In this document: positions 46,277 through 56,329 of the stretch, piece by piece
Position numbering within the stretch: position 1 is the first letter of the stretch
How the letters are laid out: each line of letters opens with the position of its first letter
DNA from: Rhizobium mayense
GTDB taxonomy: Bacteria; Pseudomonadota; Alphaproteobacteria; Rhizobiales; Rhizobiaceae
DNA: 64,000 nt
Assembly: GCF_030272705.1 (NCBI RefSeq)
Contig: NZ_JARFYM010000002.1
Location: forward strand, 310,001-374,000
Reading direction: 5' to 3'
Program-made: the position numbers and the translations under genes
The notes under the pieces: generated by a model
What the model saw: the letters and a program-made list of their open reading frames with translations, nothing else
The model's database searches: none
What the model was told of the DNA's origin: nothing

Positions 46277-49200
46277 ATGGACAAGATGCACCGCGACAGG
46301 GAACTCGACCCGCTCTGGTACAAGGATGCGATGATCTACCAGCTCCACATCAAATCGTTCTACGATGGCAATAACGATGGCGTCGGCGATTTTGTGGGGC
46401 TGCACCAAAAGCTCGACCATATCGCGGCGCTTGGCATCAACGCCATTTGGCTCCTGCCATTCTTCCCCTCGCCGCGCCGCGACGATGGTTATGACATTGC
46501 CGATTATGGCAACGTCAGTCCGGACTACGGAACGATGGAGGATTTTCGGGCCTTCGTGGACGCCGCCCATCAGCGCAATATCCACGTCATCATCGAACTC
46601 GTGATCAATCACACCTCGGATCAGCACCCGTGGTTCCAACGCGCTCGTTTAGCGGCGGCAGGGTCACCCGAACGGGACTTCTATCTGTGGTCGGATACCG
46701 ATCAGAGATTTTCAGAAACCCGCATCATTTTCGTCGATACCGAAAAATCCAATTGGACATGGGACTCGGTCGCGGGCGCCTACTATTGGCACCGATTCTA
46801 CTCGCACCAGCCGGATCTGAACTTCGACAATCCGCTTGTGATGGAAGAATTGCTGAAAGTGATGCGCTTTTGGCTGGAAACGGGCATCGACGGCTTTCGT
46901 CTGGATGCTATCCCCTACCTCGTCGAGCGGGATAACACGATCAACGAGAACCTGCCCGAGACCCACGCGATCCTGAAGCGGATACGCGCGGCGCTGGATT
47001 CGACCCATCCTGGCGTGATGCTGCTGGCGGAGGCCAACCAATGGCCGGAAGACACGCGCGAATATTTCGGGGACGGCGACGAATGCCACATGGCGTTTCA
47101 CTTTCCGCTGATGCCGCGCATGTACATGGCGATCGCCAAGGAAGATCGTTTTCCGATCACCGATATCCTACGCCAGACGCCGGAAATTCCGGACAACTGC
47201 CAATGGGCGATATTCCTGCGCAATCATGATGAGCTGACGCTCGAAATGGTGACCGACGCCGAGCGCGATTATCTCTGGGAAACCTATGCCTCCGATAAGC
47301 GAGCGCGCATCAATCTCGGCATCCGCCGGCGTCTTGCGCCGCTGATGGAGCGCGACCGCCGCCGCATCGAACTCATGAACGCGCTTCTCCTGTCCATGCC
47401 GGGGACGCCGGTGATCTATTACGGTGACGAAATCGGCATGGGCGACAATATCTACTTGGGTGACAGGGACGGCGTCAGGACACCCATGCAGTGGTCTCCC
47501 GACCGCAACGCCGGTTTTTCGCGTGCGGACCCTGCGCGGCTCGTTTTGCCGCCGATCGCCGATCCGCTCTATGGATTTGAAGCCGTCAACGTCGAGGCGC
47601 AAAGCACGGATGCCCATTCGCTCCTGAACTGGATGCGCAGGATGCTGGCGCTGCGCGGCAAACATCCGGCGTTCGGACGCGGCTCGCTGCGTTTTCTTTC
47701 GCCGGACAATCGGAAGATCCTCGCCTATCTTCGCGAATACGAAGACGAAACCATTCTCTGCGTTGCCAGTCTTTCTCGCCTGCCGCAGGCCGTGGAGCTT
47801 GACCTGTCGCAGTTCGAGGCGCGTGTGCCTATAGAACTGACGGGCATGTCGCCATTTCCGCCCATTGGCCAATTGACCTACCTGTTGACGCTACCGCCTT
47901 ACGGCTTCTTCTGGTTCCAGCTGGTCGCCAATGCAGATGGCCCGGCCTGGCGGACAGCCCCTCCCGAGCAGCTTCCCGACCTGTTGACGATGGTCATCCG
48001 CCGGAACCTGCTGGAATTGATGGATGAGCCCAGACATTCGAACATTCTGAATTCCGAGATTCTGCCGGCTTATCTCTCCAAGCGTCGCTGGTTCGGAGCG
48101 AAAGACCAGACACTGCAGGCGGCCCGGCTGATTTCTGCGACCCCGATACCGTTTGCCGAAGGCGTCGTGCTTGGTGAACTGGAGGCGACGCTTCCGAACC
48201 ATACGGAATCCTACCAACTTCCGCTTGCCGTGGCGTGGGATGATACGCAGCCCCCGGTCCTCGCCCAGCAGCTCGCGCTGGGCCGCCTGCGCCAGGGCCG
48301 GCGCGTCGGCTTCCTGACGGACGGATTTGCCATGGATGCGATGGCGCGCGGGATCGTGCGCGGCCTTTGCGAACGGTCTCATACCACCGGCCGCACGGGA
48401 ACCATCGAGTTCATCGGCACCGATCAGCTCGATCATCTCGATATGGTCGCCGACATGCCGATCCATTGGCTCTCGGCGGAGCAGTCGAATAGTTCGCTGA
48501 TCATCGGCGACTTGGTCATCATCAAACTGATCAGACATATCTTTCCCGGCATGCATCCGGAGGTCGAGATGACGCGCTTTCTGACCCAGGCCGGCTACGA
48601 TCACACCGCCCCCTTCCTGGGAGAGGTTGCCCATACCGATTCCGGCGGACGCCGATCCACTCTCATCATCGTCCAGGGCGCGATCCGAAACCAGGGTGAC
48701 GCCTGGAACTGGATGCTGAACAATCTTCGCCGCGCCGCCGATGAGTTCGCCTTGAGCGATCCAACCGCCCAGCCGCGCGACGATTTCTTCCAGTCACTGA
48801 CCAACTTCGTCGGCATGGTCGGTCAGCGGCTCGGCGAGTTGCACGTGGTTCTTGCCCAAAGCACCGAGGAGGAGGCTTTCAAACCGATGACCGCTGCCGA
48901 TGCCGAGGTCGCGTTGCTGAAGAAAGCTATCACCGGCGAAGTTGCGTATGCGTTATCGAAGCTGGCGGAACTGAATGAGACCGTCGATCCGGACATCGAT
49001 GCTCTGGCGAAGCCGCTTCTGAAGCGCCAGGCAGCGATTATCGACTTGGCCGATACGCTAGCGGAAAGCGTCCGCGGCACGCTCATGACACGCGTGCATG
49101 GTGACTTCCATCTCGGCCAGATCCTCGTCAGCGAAGGCGATGCGGTGATCATTGATTTCGAGGGCGAGCCCGCGAGGAACCTTGCCGAGCGCCGGGCCAA

Positions 49201-49555
49201 GACAAGTCCCCTGCGGGACGTGGCAGGGTTGTTGCGATCACTCAGCTACCTCGCCGCGACCGCCGACCTCGACAATGATGCCATCATCGAGCACGAGAAC
49301 GAGCGTCGACGGAAGGCCATTGCGCGTTTCGCCGGGAATGCGGAACGAGCTTTTCTGCACGCTTATTTCGAAGCAATTTCGGCCTCGGCGGCACTGTCGA
49401 TGCCGCTCCAGCAGCGGCGCAGAATTCTCCACGCCTTTCTCCTGGAGAAAGCTGCTTATGAAGTGGCCTACGAGGCGCGGAACCGGCCTAAATGGCTGCC
49501 CATTCCATTGGCAGGGCTTTCGAGCATCCTGTCCAATCTTCTGGAGGCTCGCTAG
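46277..49555 (+). CDS. treS: Trehalose synthase / maltokinase fusion (TreS-Mak)
   Basis: This 1092-residue two-domain enzyme has an N-terminal GH13 trehalose synthase (maltose alpha-D-glucosyltransferase) with nucleophile Asp210 in GFRLDAIPYL and NHDELTLEMV. The C-terminal maltokinase (from about residue 590: PAYLSKRRWFGAKDQ) has HGDFHLGQI at 941-949 and the metal motif IIDFEGEP with Asp960. The fusion turns trehalose into maltose and phosphorylates maltose for GlgE. It begins directly at the glgE stop with GGGAGG upstream, and its stop codon overlaps the GTG of glgB. Confidence 0.94.
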   Translation: MDKMHRDRELDPLWYKDAMIYQLHIKSFYDGNNDGVGDFVGLHQKLDHIAALGINAIWLLPFFPSPRRDDGYDIADYGNVSPDYGTMEDFRAFVDAAHQRNIHVIIELVINHTSDQHPWFQRARLAAAGSPERDFYLWSDTDQRFSETRIIFVDTEKSNWTWDSVAGAYYWHRFYSHQPDLNFDNPLVMEELLKVMRFWLETGIDGFRLDAIPYLVERDNTINENLPETHAILKRIRAALDSTHPGVMLLAEANQWPEDTREYFGDGDECHMAFHFPLMPRMYMAIAKEDRFPITDILRQTPEIPDNCQWAIFLRNHDELTLEMVTDAERDYLWETYASDKRARINLGIRRRLAPLMERDRRRIELMNALLLSMPGTPVIYYGDEIGMGDNIYLGDRDGVRTPMQWSPDRNAGFSRADPARLVLPPIADPLYGFEAVNVEAQSTDAHSLLNWMRRMLALRGKHPAFGRGSLRFLSPDNRKILAYLREYEDETILCVASLSRLPQAVELDLSQFEARVPIELTGMSPFPPIGQLTYLLTLPPYGFFWFQLVANADGPAWRTAPPEQLPDLLTMVIRRNLLELMDEPRHSNILNSEILPAYLSKRRWFGAKDQTLQAARLISATPIPFAEGVVLGELEATLPNHTESYQLPLAVAWDDTQPPVLAQQLALGRLRQGRRVGFLTDGFAMDAMARGIVRGLCERSHTTGRTGTIEFIGTDQLDHLDMVADMPIHWLSAEQSNSSLIIGDLVIIKLIRHIFPGMHPEVEMTRFLTQAGYDHTAPFLGEVAHTDSGGRRSTLIIVQGAIRNQGDAWNWMLNNLRRAADEFALSDPTAQPRDDFFQSLTNFVGMVGQRLGELHVVLAQSTEEEAFKPMTAADAEVALLKKAITGEVAYALSKLAELNETVDPDIDALAKPLLKRQAAIIDLADTLAESVRGTLMTRVHGDFHLGQILVSEGDAVIIDFEGEPARNLAERRAKTSPLRDVAGLLRSLSYLAATADLDNDAIIEHENERRRKAIARFAGNAERAFLHAYFEAISASAALSMPLQQRRRILHAFLLEKAAYEVAYEARNRPKWLPIPLAGLSSILSNLLEAR

Positions 49556-51762
49556 TGGATATCGAACGCTCCGATCTTCTCGCCGACATCGGACAAGACG
49601 CGATCGCGGCGCTGACGCAAGGACGCCATGGTGATCCGTTTGCCATCCTTGGGATCCATAAGCACGGCCTGTTCACGATCGTGCGGGTCCTCATGCCCGG
49701 TGCAGACGCGGTGGATATCATCGACACCGCGAGCGGCAATGTCTTGACTACCTGCCAACTCGTTCATCCGGCCGGATTGTTTGCCGCCGCCATAGCGTCA
49801 AAAATGGACTACAGCCTTCAGATCAAGTGGCCGGACGCGGTTCAACTGACTGAGGATCCCTACAGCTTCGGGCTTCTGCTGGGCGAACTCGATCTTCATC
49901 TGATTTCCGAGGGAACCCACTACAATCTGAGCCGGACCCTCGGCGCCATCGCAATGGAGATCGACGGTATAGCCGGCGTTCGCTTTGCAGTGTGGGCACC
50001 GAACGCGCAACGGGTCTCCGTGGTGGGAGATTTCAATTCCTGGGACGGCCGGCGCAATCCCATGCGCCGGCGGGCACCCGCGGGCGTTTGGGAAATCTTC
50101 ATTCCACGGCTGACGCCCGGCGAGCGCTATAAGTTCGAGATTATCGATGCGCATGGCGCCCGCCTTCCGCAGAAAGCCGATCCGGTGGCGCGGGCGAGCG
50201 AAGCTGCCCCTTCCACCGCCTCCATCGTTGCCTCCTCAACGCCGTTCCGCTGGAGCGACGACAAGTGGCTTCACTCTCGGCAATCGCGAAATGGCCTGGA
50301 AGGCGCCATCTCGGTCTACGAAGTGCATGTGGGTTCCTGGCTTCGAAATCTTCAGGACGGCAACAGGTCTTTCGATTGGATCGAACTCAGCCAGCGGCTC
50401 GTACCCTATGCGCACGACATGGGATTCACTCACATAGAGTTGCTTCCCATAATGGAACACCCGTTCGGCGGTTCCTGGGGCTACCAGCCCCTCGGCCTTT
50501 TCGCGCCCACCGGACGCTACGGTACGCCGGAAGACTTCGCCTATTTTGTCGATCGCTGCCACGGAGCAGGTCTGGCGGTGATCCTGGACTGGGTGCCCGC
50601 GCACTTTCCGACCGATGTCTGGGGCCTCGCCCGCTTCGACGGCAGCGCCCTGTACGAACACGGGGACCCCCGGGAAGGTTTCCACGGGGATTGGAACACT
50701 TTGATTTACAATCTCGGCCGCAACGAGGTGAAAGGCTTCCTGATAGCCAGCGCTTTGGAGTGGTTGGAGCGCTACCACGTGGATGGCCTCAGGGTGGATG
50801 CGGTGGCTTCGATGCTCTACCGCGACTACAGCCGCAATGAAGGCGAATGGATTCCCAATCAATATGGCGGACGGGAGAACCTGGAAGCGGTCGAATTCCT
50901 CAAGCACTTGAACAGCATTATTCATCAGCGATGCCCGCACGCACTCATGGTCGCCGAGGAATCCACGGCATGGCCCGGGGTTACAAAACCACCGGAACAA
51001 GGCGGCCTGGGCTTTGACATCAAATGGAATATGGGCTGGATGCATGACAGCCTCACCTACATGTCGAAGGATCCCTTCTACCGCAGCCATCATCATGACA
51101 TGATGACCTTCGGCATGATCTATGCCTATTCCGAACACTTCATGCTGCCGCTCTCCCATGATGAGGTGGTCCACGGAAAGGGCTCCCTTCTGACGAAAAT
51201 GACGGGCGATAACTGGCAAAAATTCGCCAACCTTCGGGCCTACCTCGGTTTCATGTGGGGCTATCCCGGCAAGAAACTCCTTTTCATGGGTGGGGAAATT
51301 GCCCAGCATGGCGAGTGGCAACACGATCAATCCGTGACCTGGGATGTCCTCGACCAGCCGCGACACGCGTGCATGCAGCGTCTGGTAAGGGATCTGAATG
51401 GCCTTTATGGCAGGGAGGAAGCCCTGCAATTCGGCGATCTTGATCCTCAGGGCTTCGAATGGGCCGTCGTCGATGACGCGGCCAATTCCGTTTTCGCGAT
51501 GCTGCGGTTTCCGCAAGATCGCTCCTATTCGATCCTTGTCGTCTCGAATTTTACGCCCGTCCCCCGCTACGACTACCGCATCGGCGTTCAAACGGAAGGC
51601 ATATGGGTCGAGGAGTTCAATAGCGATGCCCAGGAATATGGTGGCTCCGGCTTGGTGAACGGAGTGGTGCCGGCGACCTTGTCTTTGCTGCATGGGCGCC
51701 CTGCCACGCTGTCTCTGCGATTGCCACCGCTGTCCACCATCTTCATCAAAAGCCCTCGATGA
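49555..51762 (+). CDS. glgB: 1,4-alpha-glucan branching enzyme
   Basis: This 735-residue GH13 branching enzyme has an N-terminal CBM48-like domain (RFAVWAPNAQRVSVVGDFNSW) and a catalytic barrel with nucleophile Asp415 (GLRVDAVASM) and acid/base Glu468 (VAEESTAWPG). The 53-residue spacing is the same as in E. coli GlgB (405/458). The start is a GTG overlapping the treS stop, with GGAGG seven bases upstream; an ATG at 49492 inside treS is rejected. It introduces alpha-1,6 branches in the glucan made through GlgE. Confidence 0.94.
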   Translation: MDIERSDLLADIGQDAIAALTQGRHGDPFAILGIHKHGLFTIVRVLMPGADAVDIIDTASGNVLTTCQLVHPAGLFAAAIASKMDYSLQIKWPDAVQLTEDPYSFGLLLGELDLHLISEGTHYNLSRTLGAIAMEIDGIAGVRFAVWAPNAQRVSVVGDFNSWDGRRNPMRRRAPAGVWEIFIPRLTPGERYKFEIIDAHGARLPQKADPVARASEAAPSTASIVASSTPFRWSDDKWLHSRQSRNGLEGAISVYEVHVGSWLRNLQDGNRSFDWIELSQRLVPYAHDMGFTHIELLPIMEHPFGGSWGYQPLGLFAPTGRYGTPEDFAYFVDRCHGAGLAVILDWVPAHFPTDVWGLARFDGSALYEHGDPREGFHGDWNTLIYNLGRNEVKGFLIASALEWLERYHVDGLRVDAVASMLYRDYSRNEGEWIPNQYGGRENLEAVEFLKHLNSIIHQRCPHALMVAEESTAWPGVTKPPEQGGLGFDIKWNMGWMHDSLTYMSKDPFYRSHHHDMMTFGMIYAYSEHFMLPLSHDEVVHGKGSLLTKMTGDNWQKFANLRAYLGFMWGYPGKKLLFMGGEIAQHGEWQHDQSVTWDVLDQPRHACMQRLVRDLNGLYGREEALQFGDLDPQGFEWAVVDDAANSVFAMLRFPQDRSYSILVVSNFTPVPRYDYRIGVQTEGIWVEEFNSDAQEYGGSGLVNGVVPATLSLLHGRPATLSLRLPPLSTIFIKSPR

Positions 51763-51832
51763 CTGCGAGCGCCTCCCGAGCACGATCCGGCGGAAGCTCG
51801 TCCGCTGGAATATCCTGATTTCTTCTTGTCGA

Positions 51833-53614
51833 TCATCCGTCCGTCTTCGGGGGTGAGAGGCTCCAGACCACCGCCCAAGGCCCGAGATGCCCGCTTCCGC
51901 AATCGCCTACCCTGAATATGGAACAGGCTTTGTGAGGTATTCTTGCTTCGATGGCCTCATCAGATAGGTTCGCCGCGAGATAAAGGATTGAAGGCCCCAA
52001 TCGCCACTTTACTGAAACGAAACCTGCGGTTGCATCATAGTTGGCCGAATGGCCGCGCGCGTCCATCAAAAGCGGCACGATCCTTTCATACCTTAACGAC
52101 AGAAGCTGCCGATAATAATCACCGAAGATCTTGTCTCGTCCCAGGTTGTCCCAACATAGCTTGGCGCTACGAAACGTATTTTCGGATGTAGGATCGGGTA
52201 CGTCATCTGCCTCGAAGCCCGGCAGGCGTGACAGCTCTTCCCTTCTTCCGCTTTTGACTTTCTTTTTCAGCTCTTCATCGAGGTCGCAGAAAAAAGGAAA
52301 GGGCTCAGCCGCGCCCCATTCCTCGCCCATGAACAACATCGGGATTTGCGGAGACAACAGATAGACAGCCGCAATTGCCTTCAATGCCTCGATGGGATGG
52401 GACGCGATCATCCGGTCGCCCATTGCCCGATTGCCGATCTGATCGTGATTCTGGATGAACGAGACGAACGCAGTGGGCGGCAATCCCGCACTGGGCGCCC
52501 CCCTCGCCTTCCCGCGATACTCCATTTGCTCTCCTTGGAACACGAAGCCTTCGGCGAGGGCGCGGCCGATTTTCGAGATATTGCCGGCATAATCCTTGTA
52601 GTAGCCGAATGTCTCGTCCGTCGCCGCGACATGGAGCACGTGATGGATATCGTCGTTCCACTGTGCCGTGAAATGCTGAGGTTTTCCATCCACATCCCGG
52701 GTTAAAAGCGCGGAATTGTTGTCCTCATTCTCGACGATGAGATGGATTTGCCGCCCCGGGATCGCCCTCCTGACTCTTTCCGAAAATTCGCGCAGGATAT
52801 GCAGGTCGCTATCATCCTTGATGGCATGAACCGCATCCAATCGCAGTCCATCCATTCGAAATTCCGTCAGCCAGTAGATTGCGTTTTGGATGATAAAATC
52901 TCGGATGATACGGCAGCCCACGCCATCATAATTGATGCCGCTACCCCACGGTGTCTTGTGCTTGTCGGAAAAGATAGGCGCGTAGAGCGGCAGATAATTT
53001 CCCTCCGGGCCAAAGTGGTTATAAACGACATCCAGAAAGACACAGATTCCACGTCGATGCGCTGCATCCACAAGCGCCTTTAAATCTTCGGGGCGGCCAT
53101 AGCTGCTGTCTGGCGCGTAGGGCAGAACGCCGTCGTAACCCCAGCCGTATCGTCCGGGAAAATCGCTGAGCGGCATGAGCTGGATCGCCGTAATGCCAAG
53201 CTGCGCCAAGTGATCGAGCTTATCAATCGCGGCAAGAAAAGTGCCGGCTTCGGTAAAGGCTCCGACGTGCATTTCGTAAATGACCATCTCTTCCCAGGGA
53301 CGTCCGTTCGAATGCTTTGCCTGCCATGCGAACGTCGGATTGATTATTTCACTCGATCCGTGGACGTCCCTCGGCTGGAACCGCGATGCCGGATCCGGGA
53401 CCTCGATGCCGTTCGAAAGGATGAATTTGTAAAGGTCTCCCGGTCGGGCTCCTGACACGTCGGCAAGATGCCACCCGTTCTCTTGCGGTTGCATCTCCCA
53501 TTCGCCGCGCGCCTCGATCCTTACCCTGACCCGTTCCTGGAGGGGTGCCCATAAACGGAACCTGATCATACGGTCCTTGATATCGGGGCCGAATTCGATG
53601 TTGCTCGACCGCAT
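51833..53614 (-). CDS. treZ: Malto-oligosyltrehalose trehalohydrolase
   Basis: This 593-residue GH13 enzyme has an N-terminal sandwich (FRLWAPLQERVRVRIEARGE), a catalytic barrel with Asp260 (GLRLDAVHAI) and Glu295 (LIVENEDN), and a small C-terminal domain. It cuts trehalose from maltooligosyl-trehalose made by TreY, encoded divergently. It is convergent with glgB. A GGAAC-N17-GTT promoter on the reverse strand lies 47 bases before its start. Confidence 0.93.
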   Translation of the reverse strand: MRSSNIEFGPDIKDRMIRFRLWAPLQERVRVRIEARGEWEMQPQENGWHLADVSGARPGDLYKFILSNGIEVPDPASRFQPRDVHGSSEIINPTFAWQAKHSNGRPWEEMVIYEMHVGAFTEAGTFLAAIDKLDHLAQLGITAIQLMPLSDFPGRYGWGYDGVLPYAPDSSYGRPEDLKALVDAAHRRGICVFLDVVYNHFGPEGNYLPLYAPIFSDKHKTPWGSGINYDGVGCRIIRDFIIQNAIYWLTEFRMDGLRLDAVHAIKDDSDLHILREFSERVRRAIPGRQIHLIVENEDNNSALLTRDVDGKPQHFTAQWNDDIHHVLHVAATDETFGYYKDYAGNISKIGRALAEGFVFQGEQMEYRGKARGAPSAGLPPTAFVSFIQNHDQIGNRAMGDRMIASHPIEALKAIAAVYLLSPQIPMLFMGEEWGAAEPFPFFCDLDEELKKKVKSGRREELSRLPGFEADDVPDPTSENTFRSAKLCWDNLGRDKIFGDYYRQLLSLRYERIVPLLMDARGHSANYDATAGFVSVKWRLGPSILYLAANLSDEAIEARIPHKACSIFRVGDCGSGHLGPWAVVWSLSPPKTDG

Positions 53615-53660
53615 GCCGTTTCCCGCCGTTCCAAAAAATCTAAAAGTTCCATCGATCTCG

Positions 53661-53685
53661 AACGCATTTCAGGTGTTCGTGTTCC
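53661..53685 (-). promoter_or_regulatory. EcfG/RpoE2-type stress promoter for treZ
   Basis: Read on the reverse strand: GGAAC (53685-53681), exactly 17 bases, GTT (53663-53661), 47 bases before the treZ start. It stands back to back with the treY promoter. Confidence 0.7.
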
Positions 53686-53694
53686 TTGGCGGAG

Positions 53695-53719
53695 GGAACA
53701 GATTTCATCCGCTCCCGTT
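53695..53719 (+). promoter_or_regulatory. EcfG/RpoE2-type stress promoter for treY
   Basis: GGAAC (53695-53699), 17 bases, GTT (53717-53719), 28 bases before the treY start. Its GGAAC box is only nine bases away from that of the treZ promoter on the other strand. Confidence 0.7.
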
Positions 53720-53747
53720 AAAAATCGGAATGATGCGAGAGGGCACC

Positions 53748-56249
53748 ATGAGCACTCCGACGTCCACTTACCGCTTGCAATTCCGCGGCAGCGTAACATT
53801 CGACCGGGCGGTCGAGCTCGTTCCTCACCTGAAGAGCCTCGGCGTCAGCCACCTCTACGCCTCGCCGATTTTTACCGCCACGAACGGCTCGACACACGGC
53901 TACGACGTCGTCGATGTAAATGAGATCGACCCGGCGATCGGCGGCCGTGACGGTTTCGATCGACTGGTAGCGGCTCTAGAGAAGGCCGGGCTCGGTTTGA
54001 TCATAGATATCGTTCCGAACCATATGGCTGCTTCACTTGAAAACGCCTGGTGGCGCGACGTTTTAAGGCACGGCAGGCACAGCTCCTATGCCCGGCATTT
54101 CGATATCGATTGGAGCGAGAAACTGACATTGCCGCAGCTCGGTAAGCCTATCGGCGAGGTTCTGGCCGCCGGCGAGCTCCAACTCGTTCACGATCCTGCC
54201 AAGGGTCTTCTAACGCTCGCATATTTCGACAAGCGGCTCCCACTGAGTGATGACAGCATCCACCATGTGCTGAACGAAACTGGCGGGGATTTCGAAAAAC
54301 TTCGTGCTCTTTCCATGGATGCAGAGAGGATGAAACAGTTGCTTGCCGAGCAGCACTGGCAGTTGCTCTACTGGAAAGATCGAGCCCAGCATCTCAACTA
54401 TCGTCGCTTCTTCGAGGTCGCCGGCCTTGTCGGCATCCGGGTGGAAGATGACCAGGTTTTCGAGGACACGCACAGGCTGACAATGGAGCTCGTTCGCTCC
54501 GGTCGGGTCCAAGGACTTCGCATTGACCACATTGACGGCCTAGCGGATCCGAAGACCTATCTTGAGCGGCTGCGCCAAGCCGTCGGCCCTGACACATTTA
54601 TTGTGGTCGAAAAGATCCTCGGGAAGGGCGAGACATTGCCGTCGACCTGGCCTGTGTCGGGGACCACCGGCTACGAATTCATCTCGGCCATGGCAGAGCT
54701 TTTCGTCGCCAGTGATGGATTGGAGACAATAAGCGCGGCATATGAGGTCATCGGCGAGGAACATGCCGATTTCAATGCCGGGCTGCGCGCTGCAAAGCTG
54801 CTCATGATCCGACGCAGTTTTGGTGGCGAGGTGGCGCGCCTTATCAGACTGGTTCAATCCATTTATCCCGCACTTGCCTACAGCGACATCTCGTCGGCGC
54901 TTGACGAATTGTTGGTCGCTTTTCCGGTCTACCGTACCTATGGCTATAGGGGGCTGCTGACAGAACAAGACGAGGCCGTCCTTGATGCTGCTGTCGAAAA
55001 AGCTCGAGCCAAATTGCCGGTAACTGCGGATTTGGAGATCATAGGACGTCTTTTGCGCGGGGAAATCGAAGGCGATGCAGCCTTTGAATTTCGAACCAGA
55101 TTTCAGCAGCTTAGCGGGCCAATCATGGCAAAGGCCGTGGAGGATACCCTCTTTTATCGATACAACCGGCTGATTGCGACGAATGAGGTGGGCGGCGAAC
55201 CGGGCGAGGCGCCGGGCGGCGTTGCCGCCTTTCACCAGATGATGGCCGACCGCCGCAAGCATCAGCCACATGGCCTCTCGACGACCTCGACGCATGACAC
55301 GAAGCGCGGGGAGGATGCGCGGACTCGCCTCTATGCTCTTTCCGAACGCCCTGAGGCTTGGATCGAAGGCGTGGAACGCTGGCGCGAACTGAACAAGGCA
55401 TTTCGCAGCAATTTTGCTGACGGTCCGGCACCGGAGCCCAATCTCGAGTGGATGCTTTACCAGGCCCTTGCCGGAATTTGGCCGGAGGATTTCGAACAGA
55501 GCCCCAAGGCGGAGTTACGAAACCGATTTTTAGCTTATGCCGAAAAGGCGATACGGGAGGCAAAGCTTCGAACCGATTGGGGCGCGGAAAACCCGGATTA
55601 TGAAAACGCAGTGCTGAACTACGCCGAGGCCCTGGTTTCTCCCGACAACCAAGACTTTCTGAAGGATTTCCAACAGACTTTGAGCTCCTTCGTCGAACTT
55701 GGCTATTTGAACAGCCTGTCTCAGACGCTGATCAAACTTACGGCACCCGGCATCGCCGATATCTATCAGGGAGGCGAAGGCTTGGACCTCAGTCTGGTCG
55801 ACCCCGACAATCGCAGACCGGTCGACTTTGGAGTATTCACTACAAGGCAGGCTGGCGATGGCAAGGAGTTGCGGGCGGCATCGCTGAAGCGCCAGATTAT
55901 CACCAGCGTGTTGCGGCACCGCAATCGCTATCCGCAACTCTTCCTGGGAGGCGATTACCTGCCGCTTCAAGTCATCGGGCGACGACAGGAAAATCTCGTC
56001 GCTTTCGCGCGAACTCATAAGGAGCAGACGACAATAACCATTGCCACGCGCCTAATGAACAAGCGGGCCACACCTTGCCTGGCCGAAGCAGGATCCGATT
56101 TTTGGGAAGACACAGCGGTGCTGATACCGTCATGGCTCGGTAGGCGAATGCGGGATCTCCTGACTGGGAAATCGGTCGATACCGGCCATGTACTGGCGTC
56201 GTCGATCCTTGCGGACCATTCGGTCTCATTTCTTGTTACGGACGCTTAG
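53748..56249 (+). CDS. treY: Malto-oligosyltrehalose synthase
   Basis: This 833-residue GH13 isomerase starts at the ATG of MSTPTSTYRLQFRG, the usual N-terminus of the family, with GAGAGGG upstream. The frame open from 53577 covers the promoter. Catalytic residues are Asp260 (GLRIDHIDG) and Glu288 (VVEKILG), and the ASPIFTATNGSTHGYDV motif is typical. It converts the reducing end of a glucan chain to a trehalose unit, then cleaved by TreZ. glgX follows 80 bases later on the same strand. Confidence 0.94.
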   Translation: MSTPTSTYRLQFRGSVTFDRAVELVPHLKSLGVSHLYASPIFTATNGSTHGYDVVDVNEIDPAIGGRDGFDRLVAALEKAGLGLIIDIVPNHMAASLENAWWRDVLRHGRHSSYARHFDIDWSEKLTLPQLGKPIGEVLAAGELQLVHDPAKGLLTLAYFDKRLPLSDDSIHHVLNETGGDFEKLRALSMDAERMKQLLAEQHWQLLYWKDRAQHLNYRRFFEVAGLVGIRVEDDQVFEDTHRLTMELVRSGRVQGLRIDHIDGLADPKTYLERLRQAVGPDTFIVVEKILGKGETLPSTWPVSGTTGYEFISAMAELFVASDGLETISAAYEVIGEEHADFNAGLRAAKLLMIRRSFGGEVARLIRLVQSIYPALAYSDISSALDELLVAFPVYRTYGYRGLLTEQDEAVLDAAVEKARAKLPVTADLEIIGRLLRGEIEGDAAFEFRTRFQQLSGPIMAKAVEDTLFYRYNRLIATNEVGGEPGEAPGGVAAFHQMMADRRKHQPHGLSTTSTHDTKRGEDARTRLYALSERPEAWIEGVERWRELNKAFRSNFADGPAPEPNLEWMLYQALAGIWPEDFEQSPKAELRNRFLAYAEKAIREAKLRTDWGAENPDYENAVLNYAEALVSPDNQDFLKDFQQTLSSFVELGYLNSLSQTLIKLTAPGIADIYQGGEGLDLSLVDPDNRRPVDFGVFTTRQAGDGKELRAASLKRQIITSVLRHRNRYPQLFLGGDYLPLQVIGRRQENLVAFARTHKEQTTITIATRLMNKRATPCLAEAGSDFWEDTAVLIPSWLGRRMRDLLTGKSVDTGHVLASSILADHSVSFLVTDA

Positions 56250-56274
56250 CGGCACCAATCGCATGCCATTTTCC

Positions 56275-56299
56275 GGAACAAAGCTTGTCGTCGCGGGTT
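56275..56299 (+). promoter_or_regulatory. EcfG/RpoE2-type stress promoter for glgX
   Basis: GGAAC (56275-56279), 17 bases, GTT (56297-56299), 30 bases before the chosen glgX start. The site overlaps an upstream ATG at 56285, which supports the later start. Confidence 0.65.
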
Positions 56300-56329
56300 T
56301 CCCGCAGGCCCGCAACGACGAGAAGATTG

